Of a DNA stretch of 64,000 nucleotides, positions 33,140 through 41,386 are shown piece by piece. Both the position numbers and the translations under genes were made by a program. The notes below the pieces were generated by a model. The model was not told the origin of the DNA, did no database searches, and saw nothing but the letters and a program-made list of their open reading frames with translations. Position 1 is the first letter of the stretch, and every line of letters starts with the position of its first letter. This DNA comes from a virus, in IMG/VR virus record IMGVR_UViG_3300044733_004704, positions 1 to 64,000 of that record; one strand, 5' to 3'.

Positions 33140-34792
33140 ATGGCAAAATCTAAACTAAAAATATTGATGTGCTCCGAAGCCAGCTTCATAAATTCTGGTT
33201 TTGGTAAATATGCTTACGAGATTTTATCCAGATGGCATAAAACTAACAAATACGTTGTTGCAGAATTTGCTTCCTATGGTATGGTCAATGATCCGAGAGA
33301 TAAAAATATAGACTGGATTTATTATGCAAATGCTGTGAGAGATAATGATCCTAGATATAAGGAATACATGTCTAGGACAGATAACCAATTTGGAAGGTGG
33401 AGATTTGAGAAAGTTCTATTAGACTTTAAGCCTGATGTTGTTGTTGACGTAAGAGATTTTTGGATGAGCGGCTACCAAACCTTATCTCCTTTAAGATCTT
33501 ATTTTCATCATATCCTTATGCCCACAGTAGATTCTGCTCCACAACAAGAAGAGTGGGTAGACGTATTTCTATCAACAGATGCCATTTTTACATATAGTGA
33601 TTGGGGGGCAAAAGTTCTAAAAGAACAAACTAATAATAAAATTAAGTACATAGCAACAACCAGCCCAGGTGTAAATTTAAATATTTTTTCTATCAAAGAT
33701 AAAAATCTACTACGTCAAAAATTTAATATACCACAAGAAGCTTTTGTGTTTGGTTCCGTGATGAGAAATCAGAAACGCAAACTAATACCAGAACTCTTAT
33801 ATAGTCTTAAACAGATAATCTCCTTGCCCGAAATACAAAATACTAATCAAAAAATTTACCTATATCTACATACCACATATCCGGACATGGGCTGGGATAT
33901 ACCGGAATTACTTAGCCAATACCAAGTATCCAACCATGTCCTATTTACATATCTATGCAAAACTTGTCAGAATACTGAGGCTTGTGTTTTTAGTGGTCCA
34001 TTAAAAGTGTGTTCAAAATGCCTAAATAAAACCTGTCAGTTTCCATCTGTATCAAATGGTGTTTCAGATACTCAATTAAGTGAAATATACAATCTGTTTG
34101 ATCTTTATGTACAATATGCTATTTGTGAAGGTTTTGGTATGCCACAAGTTGAAGCAGGCGCGTGTGGGATACCTATTGCTACCGTAGATTATAGTGCAAT
34201 GGTTGACATTATAGAAAAATTACAGGCGTTCAAAGTTAATCCTAGTTCTTATTTCAAAGAGTTAGAAACAAAAGCAATTCGTGTATATCCAAATAACAAA
34301 GATCTAATTGGTATTATACTCAAGCAAATAGCCAAACCAATACCGATTAGAAATACAGAAAGATTAAAAATAAGACAACTAACAGAAAAATATTATAATT
34401 GGGATGATATATCCAAAGTATGGGAAAACTATTTTGATAATCTGGAATATAGAGCAGACTGGAACGTACCATTAACTATCTTAAATAAAGCCGATAAAAC
34501 CCAGTCGGATGGTAATAAAAATAATTTTAGCGTATTAGCAAATCTTTGTAATAATTATGTAAGAAATGCAGATTTATTATCTTCATTTAAATTTTTGAAT
34601 ATGCTACAAAACGCTGATTATGGATTTAGCTATAATTCTCCAACCCAAATATCCGCATATGATATTAATAATATATATGATTATATAAATGTTATGATAG
34701 ATAACAATAATAGATCCGAAGATATAAGAAAAACAAATCATAAATTCGAAGAAGACTTTATTCAATACGCACATCTAAAAAATAACACATGA
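33140..34792 (+). CDS. GT4-like glycosyltransferase with zinc-ribbon-like insertion
   Basis: 550 residues. The GT-B signs are the front SEASFINSGFGKYAYEIL (G-x-G-x-Y loop), VFGSVMRNQKRKLIPELL (donor-lobe start) and VQYAICEGFGMPQVEAGACG (E-x-G-F-G-x-P-x-x-E-A motif near residue 335). Between the two lobes' usual blocks is a Cys-rich insert with Cys273, 276, 282, 291, 294 and 299 (LCKTCQ and VCSKCL pairs) that looks like a zinc ribbon. The final 100 residues are helical. It follows the ssb terminator and heads the second glycan-type cluster; a promoter is not obvious, although TATATAATGG lies at the start codon. Confidence 0.8.
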   Translation: MAKSKLKILMCSEASFINSGFGKYAYEILSRWHKTNKYVVAEFASYGMVNDPRDKNIDWIYYANAVRDNDPRYKEYMSRTDNQFGRWRFEKVLLDFKPDVVVDVRDFWMSGYQTLSPLRSYFHHILMPTVDSAPQQEEWVDVFLSTDAIFTYSDWGAKVLKEQTNNKIKYIATTSPGVNLNIFSIKDKNLLRQKFNIPQEAFVFGSVMRNQKRKLIPELLYSLKQIISLPEIQNTNQKIYLYLHTTYPDMGWDIPELLSQYQVSNHVLFTYLCKTCQNTEACVFSGPLKVCSKCLNKTCQFPSVSNGVSDTQLSEIYNLFDLYVQYAICEGFGMPQVEAGACGIPIATVDYSAMVDIIEKLQAFKVNPSSYFKELETKAIRVYPNNKDLIGIILKQIAKPIPIRNTERLKIRQLTEKYYNWDDISKVWENYFDNLEYRADWNVPLTILNKADKTQSDGNKNNFSVLANLCNNYVRNADLLSSFKFLNMLQNADYGFSYNSPTQISAYDINNIYDYINVMIDNNNRSEDIRKTNHKFEEDFIQYAHLKNNT

Positions 34793-35763
34793 AAATATTA
34801 TATATTGCACCATATAGATTATCAAATAGTATAGGATACGAATCTATAAATTTACTATGTAATTTATATGATATGGGATTAGATGTAGTTAGTAGACCAG
34901 TATTCGATGGAACAAAAACAATAAAAGATAAAAAATTTACAGATATATTAGAAATAACAGAAAATAAACAGATAAATTCATTTGATGTTATTATACAGAA
35001 TGTCTCGATTTTGAATTACTGTTACACATCAAAAATACCATATCATATATTTTGGCCAATAACACATAATATAATGCCATCTTATGAGCAAAAACAAAAA
35101 TATGCTATATTAGATGAAAAAATAAATTATTTGTATAGTAATAATACTACTAAATTCATACTAGATAATATTGATATTAAAAATAAAAAAGAACTAACAT
35201 ATACAATAAATCATAGATTTTATTCACAAAATAATATAGGTAAATATAACTTAGGAATATATTCAAAATATAAAAAATATTATACTATTATTGATAATTT
35301 ACCAGAATATATTGTTAAAGATGTTATTATCAATTTCATAAAAACTTTCGAGGACAATAGTAATACTTGTTTAATTTTGTATATATGTAATATATCTCAG
35401 CAAACGCTAGAGACATATAATAAATATATAAAAGATATGTATAATTTATTTGAAATTAATTATAGTATTACTAATATAGTTATTGTTCCAATAGATAATA
35501 CTATTTCTAATGTAATCACAGCACATAATACTGGAGATATTTTTCTTTCATTAAGCGATAATATTCAAACGCCATTTGCTAATAAGTTGAATAGACCCAT
35601 CATTAATATATCTGTTAATAATCATATTTGGTGGAATCAACTTGATCTTAATAAGAACGGAAGTGTATCTAGCTTAAACGATTCTAATATAAAAGATATT
35701 GCATATACTAATATAATTCCCAAAGATAATATTCAAGAAATACTAGAAACTCATGCTCAATAA
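34789..35763 (+). CDS. Probable glycosyltransferase (GT-B fold, divergent)
   Basis: 324 residues. The opening ILYIAPYRLSNSIGYESINL is typical of the N-lobe of GT4 proteins, and DIFLSLSDNIQTPFANKLNR sits where the donor-binding motif should be. The usual E-x-x-x-x-x-x-E pair is weak, so activity is uncertain. It overlaps the previous gene by four bases (ATGA) and the next by 11. The very AT-rich, Asn-rich composition is shared with the rest of the cluster. Confidence 0.5.
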   Translation: MKILYIAPYRLSNSIGYESINLLCNLYDMGLDVVSRPVFDGTKTIKDKKFTDILEITENKQINSFDVIIQNVSILNYCYTSKIPYHIFWPITHNIMPSYEQKQKYAILDEKINYLYSNNTTKFILDNIDIKNKKELTYTINHRFYSQNNIGKYNLGIYSKYKKYYTIIDNLPEYIVKDVIINFIKTFEDNSNTCLILYICNISQQTLETYNKYIKDMYNLFEINYSITNIVIVPIDNTISNVITAHNTGDIFLSLSDNIQTPFANKLNRPIINISVNNHIWWNQLDLNKNGSVSSLNDSNIKDIAYTNIIPKDNIQEILETHAQ

Positions 35764-36607
35764 TTTAGATATCACAAATATTATTGTCAATACATTAAAC
35801 AGAAAACACAGTACTGTTTACTATCTTGGAAATAAGAATTTATTTTCCAATATTCTGGAGCAGCATAGGGATGCCAACTTTATTTATGAAGCAAATCAAC
35901 CATTTTCTTTTATTATCGCTGATAATCCTCTAAATTATTCTCAAATAATAAATAAGTTATCATTGGCATACCATGTTAACACGCTCATATTGTTTATGGA
36001 TAGTCCACCGACACATCTTAAAAAAGAAGATCGTATTATACTACATAAAAAACTAGATAATACTTATAGGGTATTTTTTAACGATAAGATAAGATCTCTT
36101 TGGGCGCTACCAGACACAAACGAAACTCTCACTATGTCTTATGGTGTTCCAAAATCGGATATAGTATCTAAAGAAAAAAACGTATGTATTTTAAATTTTG
36201 AAAATAATGATGGAATCAATAGATTATACCAACATATAAATAATTACATTAATTGTGATCTGATTACGAATAGTAATAGTGATCCAATTAAAAACATATC
36301 TTTTTATAAGATTTGTATTAGCCCTCATAATATATATGATACAATTCTAAGCGCATCTTGCGGAACATGGGTGTTCTCATCATCTTTACTAATAGATAAA
36401 AATATATCTAATATATCCTATATAGATAATTATAATTCTATTATTAATGATATTAATAATACTCTTAATAATTGGGATAATTTACAACACATAATAGAAT
36501 CAAGTAAAAATTATATAACAGAACATTATTCATTAAACACATTTTATAGTAATATGACAGATTTATATTCTAAAATTTCACAAAGAGTATTTAAATATGA
36601 AACGTAA
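35753..36607 (+). CDS. Divergent GT-B-like protein
   Basis: 284 residues. There is no strong motif. ILSASCGTWVFSSSLLI near residues 200-216 and the helical end (NYITEHYSLNTFYSNMTDLY) recall the C-terminal donor-binding region and tail of GT4 enzymes (A-x-x-C-G-x-x-V). The first half (SFIIADNPLNYSQIINKL) has an alternating beta/alpha pattern. It lies in an overlapping series with other glycosyltransferase-like genes. Assignment is from pattern and context, so it is tentative. Confidence 0.4.
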   Translation: MLNNLDITNIIVNTLNRKHSTVYYLGNKNLFSNILEQHRDANFIYEANQPFSFIIADNPLNYSQIINKLSLAYHVNTLILFMDSPPTHLKKEDRIILHKKLDNTYRVFFNDKIRSLWALPDTNETLTMSYGVPKSDIVSKEKNVCILNFENNDGINRLYQHINNYINCDLITNSNSDPIKNISFYKICISPHNIYDTILSASCGTWVFSSSLLIDKNISNISYIDNYNSIINDINNTLNNWDNLQHIIESSKNYITEHYSLNTFYSNMTDLYSKISQRVFKYET

Positions 36608-37004
36608 TATAACCATAGTGATAGATCCATCAAAAGAAGACGGTTCTCATGTACATATAAATAATCTAAATTCTATAGTTAATCATTCTTGTGATTCTAT
36701 AACAATAGATATATTAGAATATCTTAAAGAAAGCGATCATCAGGTTATTATTAGGATTCTTTTGGAGAAACTTAGACAGAGTGGTAGGTTGAGTATCATT
36801 ATAAGCAATGCCAAAAGCATAGCTCAACAATACATAAAGAGCGCTATATCCAATGATAGTTTTCTCAATTTCTTTGCAAATAAGCAGAGCCTTATTTCAG
36901 TCGAATCATTATATACTTTTATGGATTTTGCATTATTTGATATGATCGATTTAGATATTACCAACACTTTTATAACCATCGTTTTCGAGAGAAAAGAACT
37001 ATGA
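36597..37004 (+). CDS. Hypothetical protein resembling the C-terminal half of a SAM methyltransferase
   Basis: 135 residues. CDSITIDILEYLKES followed by VIIRILLEKLRQSGRLSIII resembles the motif IV to motif V region of small class I methyltransferases (D-I-L-E-Y at the post-SAM strand, then a helix and L-R-x-G-G-R-x-x-I). The Gly-rich SAM loop expected before it is absent or replaced by IDPSKEDGSHVHINNL. It may be a degenerate or partner-dependent methyltransferase domain. Overlaps of 11 and 4 bases place it firmly in the cluster. Confidence 0.4.
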   Translation: MKRNITIVIDPSKEDGSHVHINNLNSIVNHSCDSITIDILEYLKESDHQVIIRILLEKLRQSGRLSIIISNAKSIAQQYIKSAISNDSFLNFFANKQSLISVESLYTFMDFALFDMIDLDITNTFITIVFERKEL

Positions 37005-37729
37005 TCAACACCATATGCAAGGACTGCTATTTTGCACAACCAACAACCTCAGATAAACCATGTGTATTTAATATACCAAATATTGTTCAAGAATATAAAA
37101 ATATAGAAACCTATCAGGGATATAATATAATTAAAAACTATAATTGTAGATATGGTTTTAGTAAAAAAATATATAATGAGCATATTGATAAACTAAGTTC
37201 TTTGGATATGCAAGAATATGTTAAACAACAAAATATAGTAAAATATTCGATTGGACTAATAGTAGAAACGGAAGACAGTTTCGAATCATGTGTAGATTCT
37301 ATAAATAGACTATCTATTAAACCGTCATATATAACTATTATTTGTTATGCCGATGGTAATAAACTATATGACTTATTGAAATCTAATCTAAAATTTGATA
37401 TAGATTATAAAGTACATAATTTTTTAGAGAACATTTCTGGGCCAAGATCTTTGCATATTGCTTTGGAGACCAATAAAAATAAAGTTGGTAATCTTATATG
37501 GTTATTAAATTATGATAGTTTAACTAAAGTTGTAGAAAATGATAGTATTCAAAATATTAACTATATAATTAATGTAGAACAAAAACCAGCTCACTATTAT
37601 AAGTGTTCATCTATAGACTCTCAGTTTTATGGTATATTTATTAATATGAATAACTATATAAACTTATCATCTAAAAATGATTATTTAATAGAAAATAGTC
37701 CTAATGTATTAACTATAAATTATGATTGA
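37001..37729 (+). CDS. GT-A-like protein with N-terminal Cys cluster
   Basis: 242 residues. The N-terminal ICKDCYFAQPTTSDKPCVFN and NYNCRYGFSK (Cys6, 9, 22 and 46) form a likely metal-binding knot. From about residue 80, YSIGLIVETEDSFESCVDSI and YITIICYADGNKL resemble the nucleotide-sugar entry of GT2-type glycosyltransferases, but the later D-x-D site is not evident (LIWLLNYDSLTKVV may be its remnant). Overlaps both neighbours. The Cys knot in front of a degenerate glycosyltransferase is unusual and recalls the insertion in the first gene of this cluster. Confidence 0.45.
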   Translation: MINTICKDCYFAQPTTSDKPCVFNIPNIVQEYKNIETYQGYNIIKNYNCRYGFSKKIYNEHIDKLSSLDMQEYVKQQNIVKYSIGLIVETEDSFESCVDSINRLSIKPSYITIICYADGNKLYDLLKSNLKFDIDYKVHNFLENISGPRSLHIALETNKNKVGNLIWLLNYDSLTKVVENDSIQNINYIINVEQKPAHYYKCSSIDSQFYGIFINMNNYINLSSKNDYLIENSPNVLTINYD

Positions 37730-38390
37730 TATTCTTATTATTACGCCAGAAATAACAAAAGGGATGAAATCTGTTGGTTCCAAATGTTTACTTCCATTAA
37801 GAAAAAATCTAAGTATTATAGAATACCAAGTTATGCAGGCTCAAAAAATATCTAGAAATGCATCTATTACAATAAATATTGGATTTGATTCAGAAAATAT
37901 TATGTCTAAATTATATAGGTATAGAAGTTTAAAGTATCTAATCAACGAAAAATATGAACTAACTAATCAGGCCAATAATCTACTTCTATATATTAAGAAA
38001 CACAGACCTAATAATTTATTAATATTTACGAGTGGACTTTTACTTAAAGACGGGACTATTCACAAGTCATATTTGCAAGATAATTCTAAAATTTTTATGC
38101 TAAATAAACCTAAACATAATTTTTCTGTGGGTTCTTCTATATCCAATAACTTGGAGTATCTATTTTTTGATATGGAACAACCCTGGGCCGAGATTGTTTA
38201 TTTAAATAGTGAAGCAATTGATATTTTAGTAAATCAAGACACGGGAATGTTCGATCAAATGTATCTGTTCGAAACCATAAATTTTCTACTACAGAATAAT
38301 ATCAAGTTTGAAAAAATATATCTTAATAAAAATAACGTTATGAAAATAAATAATTCTAAAGATCTAAGCAAGGCTAAAGTATTTATATGA
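37722..38390 (+). CDS. Nucleotidyltransferase-like protein (degenerate)
   Basis: 222 residues. The order of elements is that of sugar-1-phosphate nucleotidyltransferases: an N-terminal strand DILIITPEITKGMKSVGSKC, then LLPLRKNLSIIEYQVMQAQK (the K-P-L-L-P-L-x...I-E-x-Q block), then INIGFDSENI and LLIFTSGLLLKDG in the place of the metal-binding D. The usual G-x-G-x-R loop is altered to MKSVGSKC. It may make an activated sugar for the cluster or be a non-catalytic relative. Eight-base overlap with the upstream gene and four with the downstream one. Confidence 0.45.
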   Translation: MIDILIITPEITKGMKSVGSKCLLPLRKNLSIIEYQVMQAQKISRNASITINIGFDSENIMSKLYRYRSLKYLINEKYELTNQANNLLLYIKKHRPNNLLIFTSGLLLKDGTIHKSYLQDNSKIFMLNKPKHNFSVGSSISNNLEYLFFDMEQPWAEIVYLNSEAIDILVNQDTGMFDQMYLFETINFLLQNNIKFEKIYLNKNNVMKINNSKDLSKAKVFI

Positions 38391-39103
38391 TAAAACTACT
38401 AGTACAACAAAAGAATGATAAGTTTATTAATAACATAGCTTTATCGTCACTAGATTTTTGTTCTAAATTAGTTACAAATATTGATAATCAACTATATAAA
38501 ATATACTATAAATATCAATTTACAGATTGTATTTTTATTGCTTCGTTACTAAATAATGAAATCAATCAATTTATTTTAGAATTTAGTAAAGATGTAAATA
38601 TTTTTATATACAATGATACACATTCAAATATACCCTATAATAAAAATATCATAGCAGTAATACAAAAAGAAAAAAGTGAATCCAAAAACAAAATTATATC
38701 TATACCAAAATTAGTGAATAATGAAATTTTTTATATAGATAGTTCTGTGCAAAAGAATTATCAGATCATAAGTTTCTTAGACTCTATGGAGTCTATACCA
38801 ATGGAATTAAACCAATTCCTTTATCCCGTTTCGAATCTTCCAATTAAACTATTTAACAATAAAAATATTATTCATCCACAAAACCTTGGATTGCTTCTCG
38901 AAAAAGATAAAGCGTCTTTGTTGCAACAATCAGAATACTATTTAGCACTGGAAGAAGACTATGTTCCGGAAGCTTGGGCATGTGGATCAAAAGTTTTGAC
39001 AGTGGAAGATCTTGTGTCATTAGAACCCAAAAAATTTAAGAGCAGCAAAAATTTTCAATCGTATTCTAATTTTTTAAAGGTGTTGTTAAGTGATAAAAAA
39101 TAA
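38387..39103 (+). CDS. Divergent GT-B-like protein
   Basis: 238 residues. The C-terminal YYLALEEDYVPEAWACGSKVLTVEDL carries the E...P-E-A-x-A-C-G pattern that marks the donor site of GT4/GT1 enzymes. The N-terminal half is AT-rich and Asn/Lys/Ile-rich with no motif. The full protein is shorter than a normal two-lobe GT-B enzyme (about 350), so one lobe may be reduced. It overlaps the preceding nucleotidyltransferase-like gene (ATGA) and the next gene by 14 bases. Confidence 0.45.
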   Translation: MIKLLVQQKNDKFINNIALSSLDFCSKLVTNIDNQLYKIYYKYQFTDCIFIASLLNNEINQFILEFSKDVNIFIYNDTHSNIPYNKNIIAVIQKEKSESKNKIISIPKLVNNEIFYIDSSVQKNYQIISFLDSMESIPMELNQFLYPVSNLPIKLFNNKNIIHPQNLGLLLEKDKASLLQQSEYYLALEEDYVPEAWACGSKVLTVEDLVSLEPKKFKSSKNFQSYSNFLKVLLSDKK

Positions 39104-39548
39104 CCTAGGTTTTCTTCTTACAACGATAGAGAATACAGACTATTATGATAGTATATTAAAGCAAATTTCTCTATTGATAAAAAATAATCCCTATAAAAAT
39201 ATAGTAATATTTAATAGTACTTGTGATAAAATCATAACATATAACATACCAATTCTTCATCTAAGTCATGCAAAATTTTTTAGTGGAGATTTATGGCTGT
39301 TCGATCTTATAGGAATTATAGTTAGCAAAAACTTTACAAATATTGATAAAAAGGTACTATATTGTAATGATATGCCTTGGATTAAAAATAGAGAAAATTT
39401 TTATAGCGAATGGTCAAAAATTTATGATAATAAGTTGGATTTTGTAACAACAAACAAATACCTATATGATATATATGAAATATGTTGGAAAAAACCATTA
39501 GATATTATGGAGCATTTCGATTATGAAAAAATACAACACATCTTATGA
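39090..39548 (+). CDS. Hypothetical protein of the second glycan cluster
   Basis: 152 residues from a GTG start (AAAGG nine bases upstream). A beta/alpha alternation and WLFDLIGIIVSKNFTNIDKK then VLYCNDMPWI look like a Rossmann-like half of a glycosyltransferase, and the end KYLYDIYEICWKKPLDIMEH resembles the residues that follow it in phage GT-like proteins. No catalytic residues identified. Overlaps its upstream neighbour by 14 bases and the homing endonuclease by 26. Confidence 0.4.
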   Translation: MIKNNLGFLLTTIENTDYYDSILKQISLLIKNNPYKNIVIFNSTCDKIITYNIPILHLSHAKFFSGDLWLFDLIGIIVSKNFTNIDKKVLYCNDMPWIKNRENFYSEWSKIYDNKLDFVTTNKYLYDIYEICWKKPLDIMEHFDYEKIQHIL

Positions 39549-40335
39549 TAATTTGTCTGACCAAGACAAAAAAGACTTAATTCTGTCCCTATATTCTGAA
39601 CAGGGAAAAAGTTTTGCAGATATAGCTGTTATGTATGATACGTACGCTAATAGAATAAGGAGGGATGCTAAAAAATTAAATATTAAAATACGAGATAAAA
39701 GCGAAGCTCAAAAAAATGCTCTAAAAACTGGTAAACACTCACATCCGACAAAAGGTAAAGAAAGATCTCAAGACACAAAACAAAAGATAGGTATGGGCGT
39801 ATTGAATGCATGGGAAAATCTAGAAGATGATGAAATACAAAAAAGAAAACTTCAAGCTAAACAAAATTGGGAAAACTTAGACGATAATACAAAAGAGAAC
39901 ATCCTTAAATCTGCTAATACCGCGGTCAGAGCCACTAGTAAAGTGGGATCAAAACTAGAAAAATATCTACATAAAAGACTATTAAACGACGGATATAAAG
40001 TAGAATTTCATAAAGAACAAACTCTGGTGAATACGAGGTTGCAGATTGATCTGTTCGTTCCTAGTATAAACCTAGCGATAGAGGTCGATGGTCCGTCTCA
40101 CTTCACCCCTGTTTGGGGCCAAGAATCATTAAAAAGAAATAAAAATTACGATAATAAAAAAGAAGGACTAATAATTGGTAAAGGATGGAATTTATTGAGG
40201 ATCATACAAACCAAAGATTATTCTGATGCTCGCGCCTTCTTAATTTATGATCAAATAGTCCAAATTATAAAAACAAATCATTCCAACCTTATTTCTGGGC
40301 AACAGAAATTTACTATAAAGGACACCAATGGCTAA
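39523..40335 (+). CDS. Homing endonuclease, NUMOD3 plus PD-(D/E)XK (Vsr/EDxHD-like)
   Basis: 270 residues. The N-terminal SEQGKSFADIAVMYDTYANR is a helix-turn-helix. The middle has NUMOD3-like repeats (GKHSHPTKGKERSQDTKQKI). The nuclease core near residues 172-200 is LQIDLFVPSINLAIEVDGPS then HFTPVWG, with Asp, Glu-x-D-G and His as in Vsr/DUF559-type enzymes, followed by GKGWNLLRI. This architecture is typical of phage homing endonucleases of the EDxHD type. It sits as an extra gene between the glycan cluster and the Rad52-like gene and is probably mobile. Composition matches the neighbours. Confidence 0.8.
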   Translation: MKKYNTSYDNLSDQDKKDLILSLYSEQGKSFADIAVMYDTYANRIRRDAKKLNIKIRDKSEAQKNALKTGKHSHPTKGKERSQDTKQKIGMGVLNAWENLEDDEIQKRKLQAKQNWENLDDNTKENILKSANTAVRATSKVGSKLEKYLHKRLLNDGYKVEFHKEQTLVNTRLQIDLFVPSINLAIEVDGPSHFTPVWGQESLKRNKNYDNKKEGLIIGKGWNLLRIIQTKDYSDARAFLIYDQIVQIIKTNHSNLISGQQKFTIKDTNG

Positions 40336-41056
40336 AAAAGATAAGAACGAAACGATTGAGACTACTGAAGATAATATCGTTGAAAAGAAAATTCCAACTA
40401 TTGCTGACTTAGATTGGACAGATTATGTTCTTGGACTTTTATCGGATGACGAAAAGATTGCTGGTAATCCAACAACTGATGGTTTAAGACGTATTTTCGA
40501 AACTGTACTAAATTGTAGATTAATATCGTCAACAAGCTCGGTTGTTCAATCTCCTAGTCCAGAAAATGAAAAAAGAGCAACAGTTATACACTCTCTAGCG
40601 TACTGTTTAAATCCAACCGTTCAGGACTTAAACGGTTTAAATATTGTGTCTGTGGACGGCTCCGCAGACGTTTATTGGGGCAACTGCGACAAAATATACC
40701 GCAATCATCCAGTGGCAGTTGCGGAAACTAGAGCAGAAGGAAGAGCCTTAAGAAGAGCATTAAGATTACGCAAAGTAGTAGCAGCCGAAGAGCTATCAAA
40801 AGATATAGAAGATCATCCTGATCAAAACACAGTAAATAAGATTAGTAATCAACAAATTAATTTCATAGATGTTTTAGCTCAGAGATTAAATATTAATGTT
40901 GTCAAATTATTAGAACAAAATAATATGGAAACTAAGAATATTTATAGTTTGACACACGAGAGCGCTGTTGATATAATAAGATTATTATCAAAATACCAAC
41001 AAAATATTGATAGTATACCACAAGATATTTTAGGCTACTCTAACGAATGGAAATAA
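40328..41056 (+). CDS. Possible Rad52-like single-strand annealing protein
   Basis: 242 residues. The central DGSADVYWGNC and AVAETRAEGRALRRALRLRK (about 130-149) resemble the conserved core of phage recombination mediators related to Rad52, in which a K/T-x-A-x-x-x-A-x-R-A-L-R helix is the landmark. The acidic N-terminus and helical C-terminus (about 165-242) may bind SSB or DNA. The family assignment is uncertain; it could instead be a conserved phage protein of other function. It follows the homing endonuclease with an 8-base overlap. Confidence 0.4.
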   Translation: MAKKDKNETIETTEDNIVEKKIPTIADLDWTDYVLGLLSDDEKIAGNPTTDGLRRIFETVLNCRLISSTSSVVQSPSPENEKRATVIHSLAYCLNPTVQDLNGLNIVSVDGSADVYWGNCDKIYRNHPVAVAETRAEGRALRRALRLRKVVAAEELSKDIEDHPDQNTVNKISNQQINFIDVLAQRLNINVVKLLEQNNMETKNIYSLTHESAVDIIRLLSKYQQNIDSIPQDILGYSNEWK

Positions 41057-41059
41057 TTT

Positions 41060-41383
41060 ATGAAAGTACTATATAAAGCTAATGATAAATTACAATTTGA
41101 ATTAGAAGGCAGCGGACAAAAAGAAATATTCAAAGAGCTTGCTTTAATCCAAGAAATTTTTGGAGAAGCCAAGTGTGGAATGTGTGGTAGTACTAATATT
41201 AAATTTGTTGTTAGAAATGTTGATGGAAATGATTATTATGAATTAAGATGCTCTGATTGTGGAGCAGTTTTAGCCTTTGGTCAACACAAAAAGGGTGGTA
41301 CTTTATTTCCCAAACGTAAAGACGATAACGGCAATTATTTGCCACACAGTGGATGGCATAAGTGGACTAAAGATAAAGAATAG
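41060..41383 (+). CDS. Zinc-ribbon phage protein
   Basis: 107 residues. The four-Cys ribbon is Cys39/Cys42 in AKCGMCGSTN and Cys64/Cys67 in LRCSDCGAVL, with an aromatic-rich strand between (VVRNVDGNDYYE). The N-terminal 30 residues (LQFELEGSGQKEIFKELALI) and the C-terminal FPKRKDDNGNYLPHSGWHKW are common in small phage proteins found beside recombination genes. Zinc binding is likely, and the function is probably nucleic-acid related. It is the last rightward gene; its stop lies three bases from the stop of the 2600-residue leftward gene. Confidence 0.65.
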   Translation: MKVLYKANDKLQFELEGSGQKEIFKELALIQEIFGEAKCGMCGSTNIKFVVRNVDGNDYYELRCSDCGAVLAFGQHKKGGTLFPKRKDDNGNYLPHSGWHKWTKDKE

Positions 41384-41386
41384 TAC

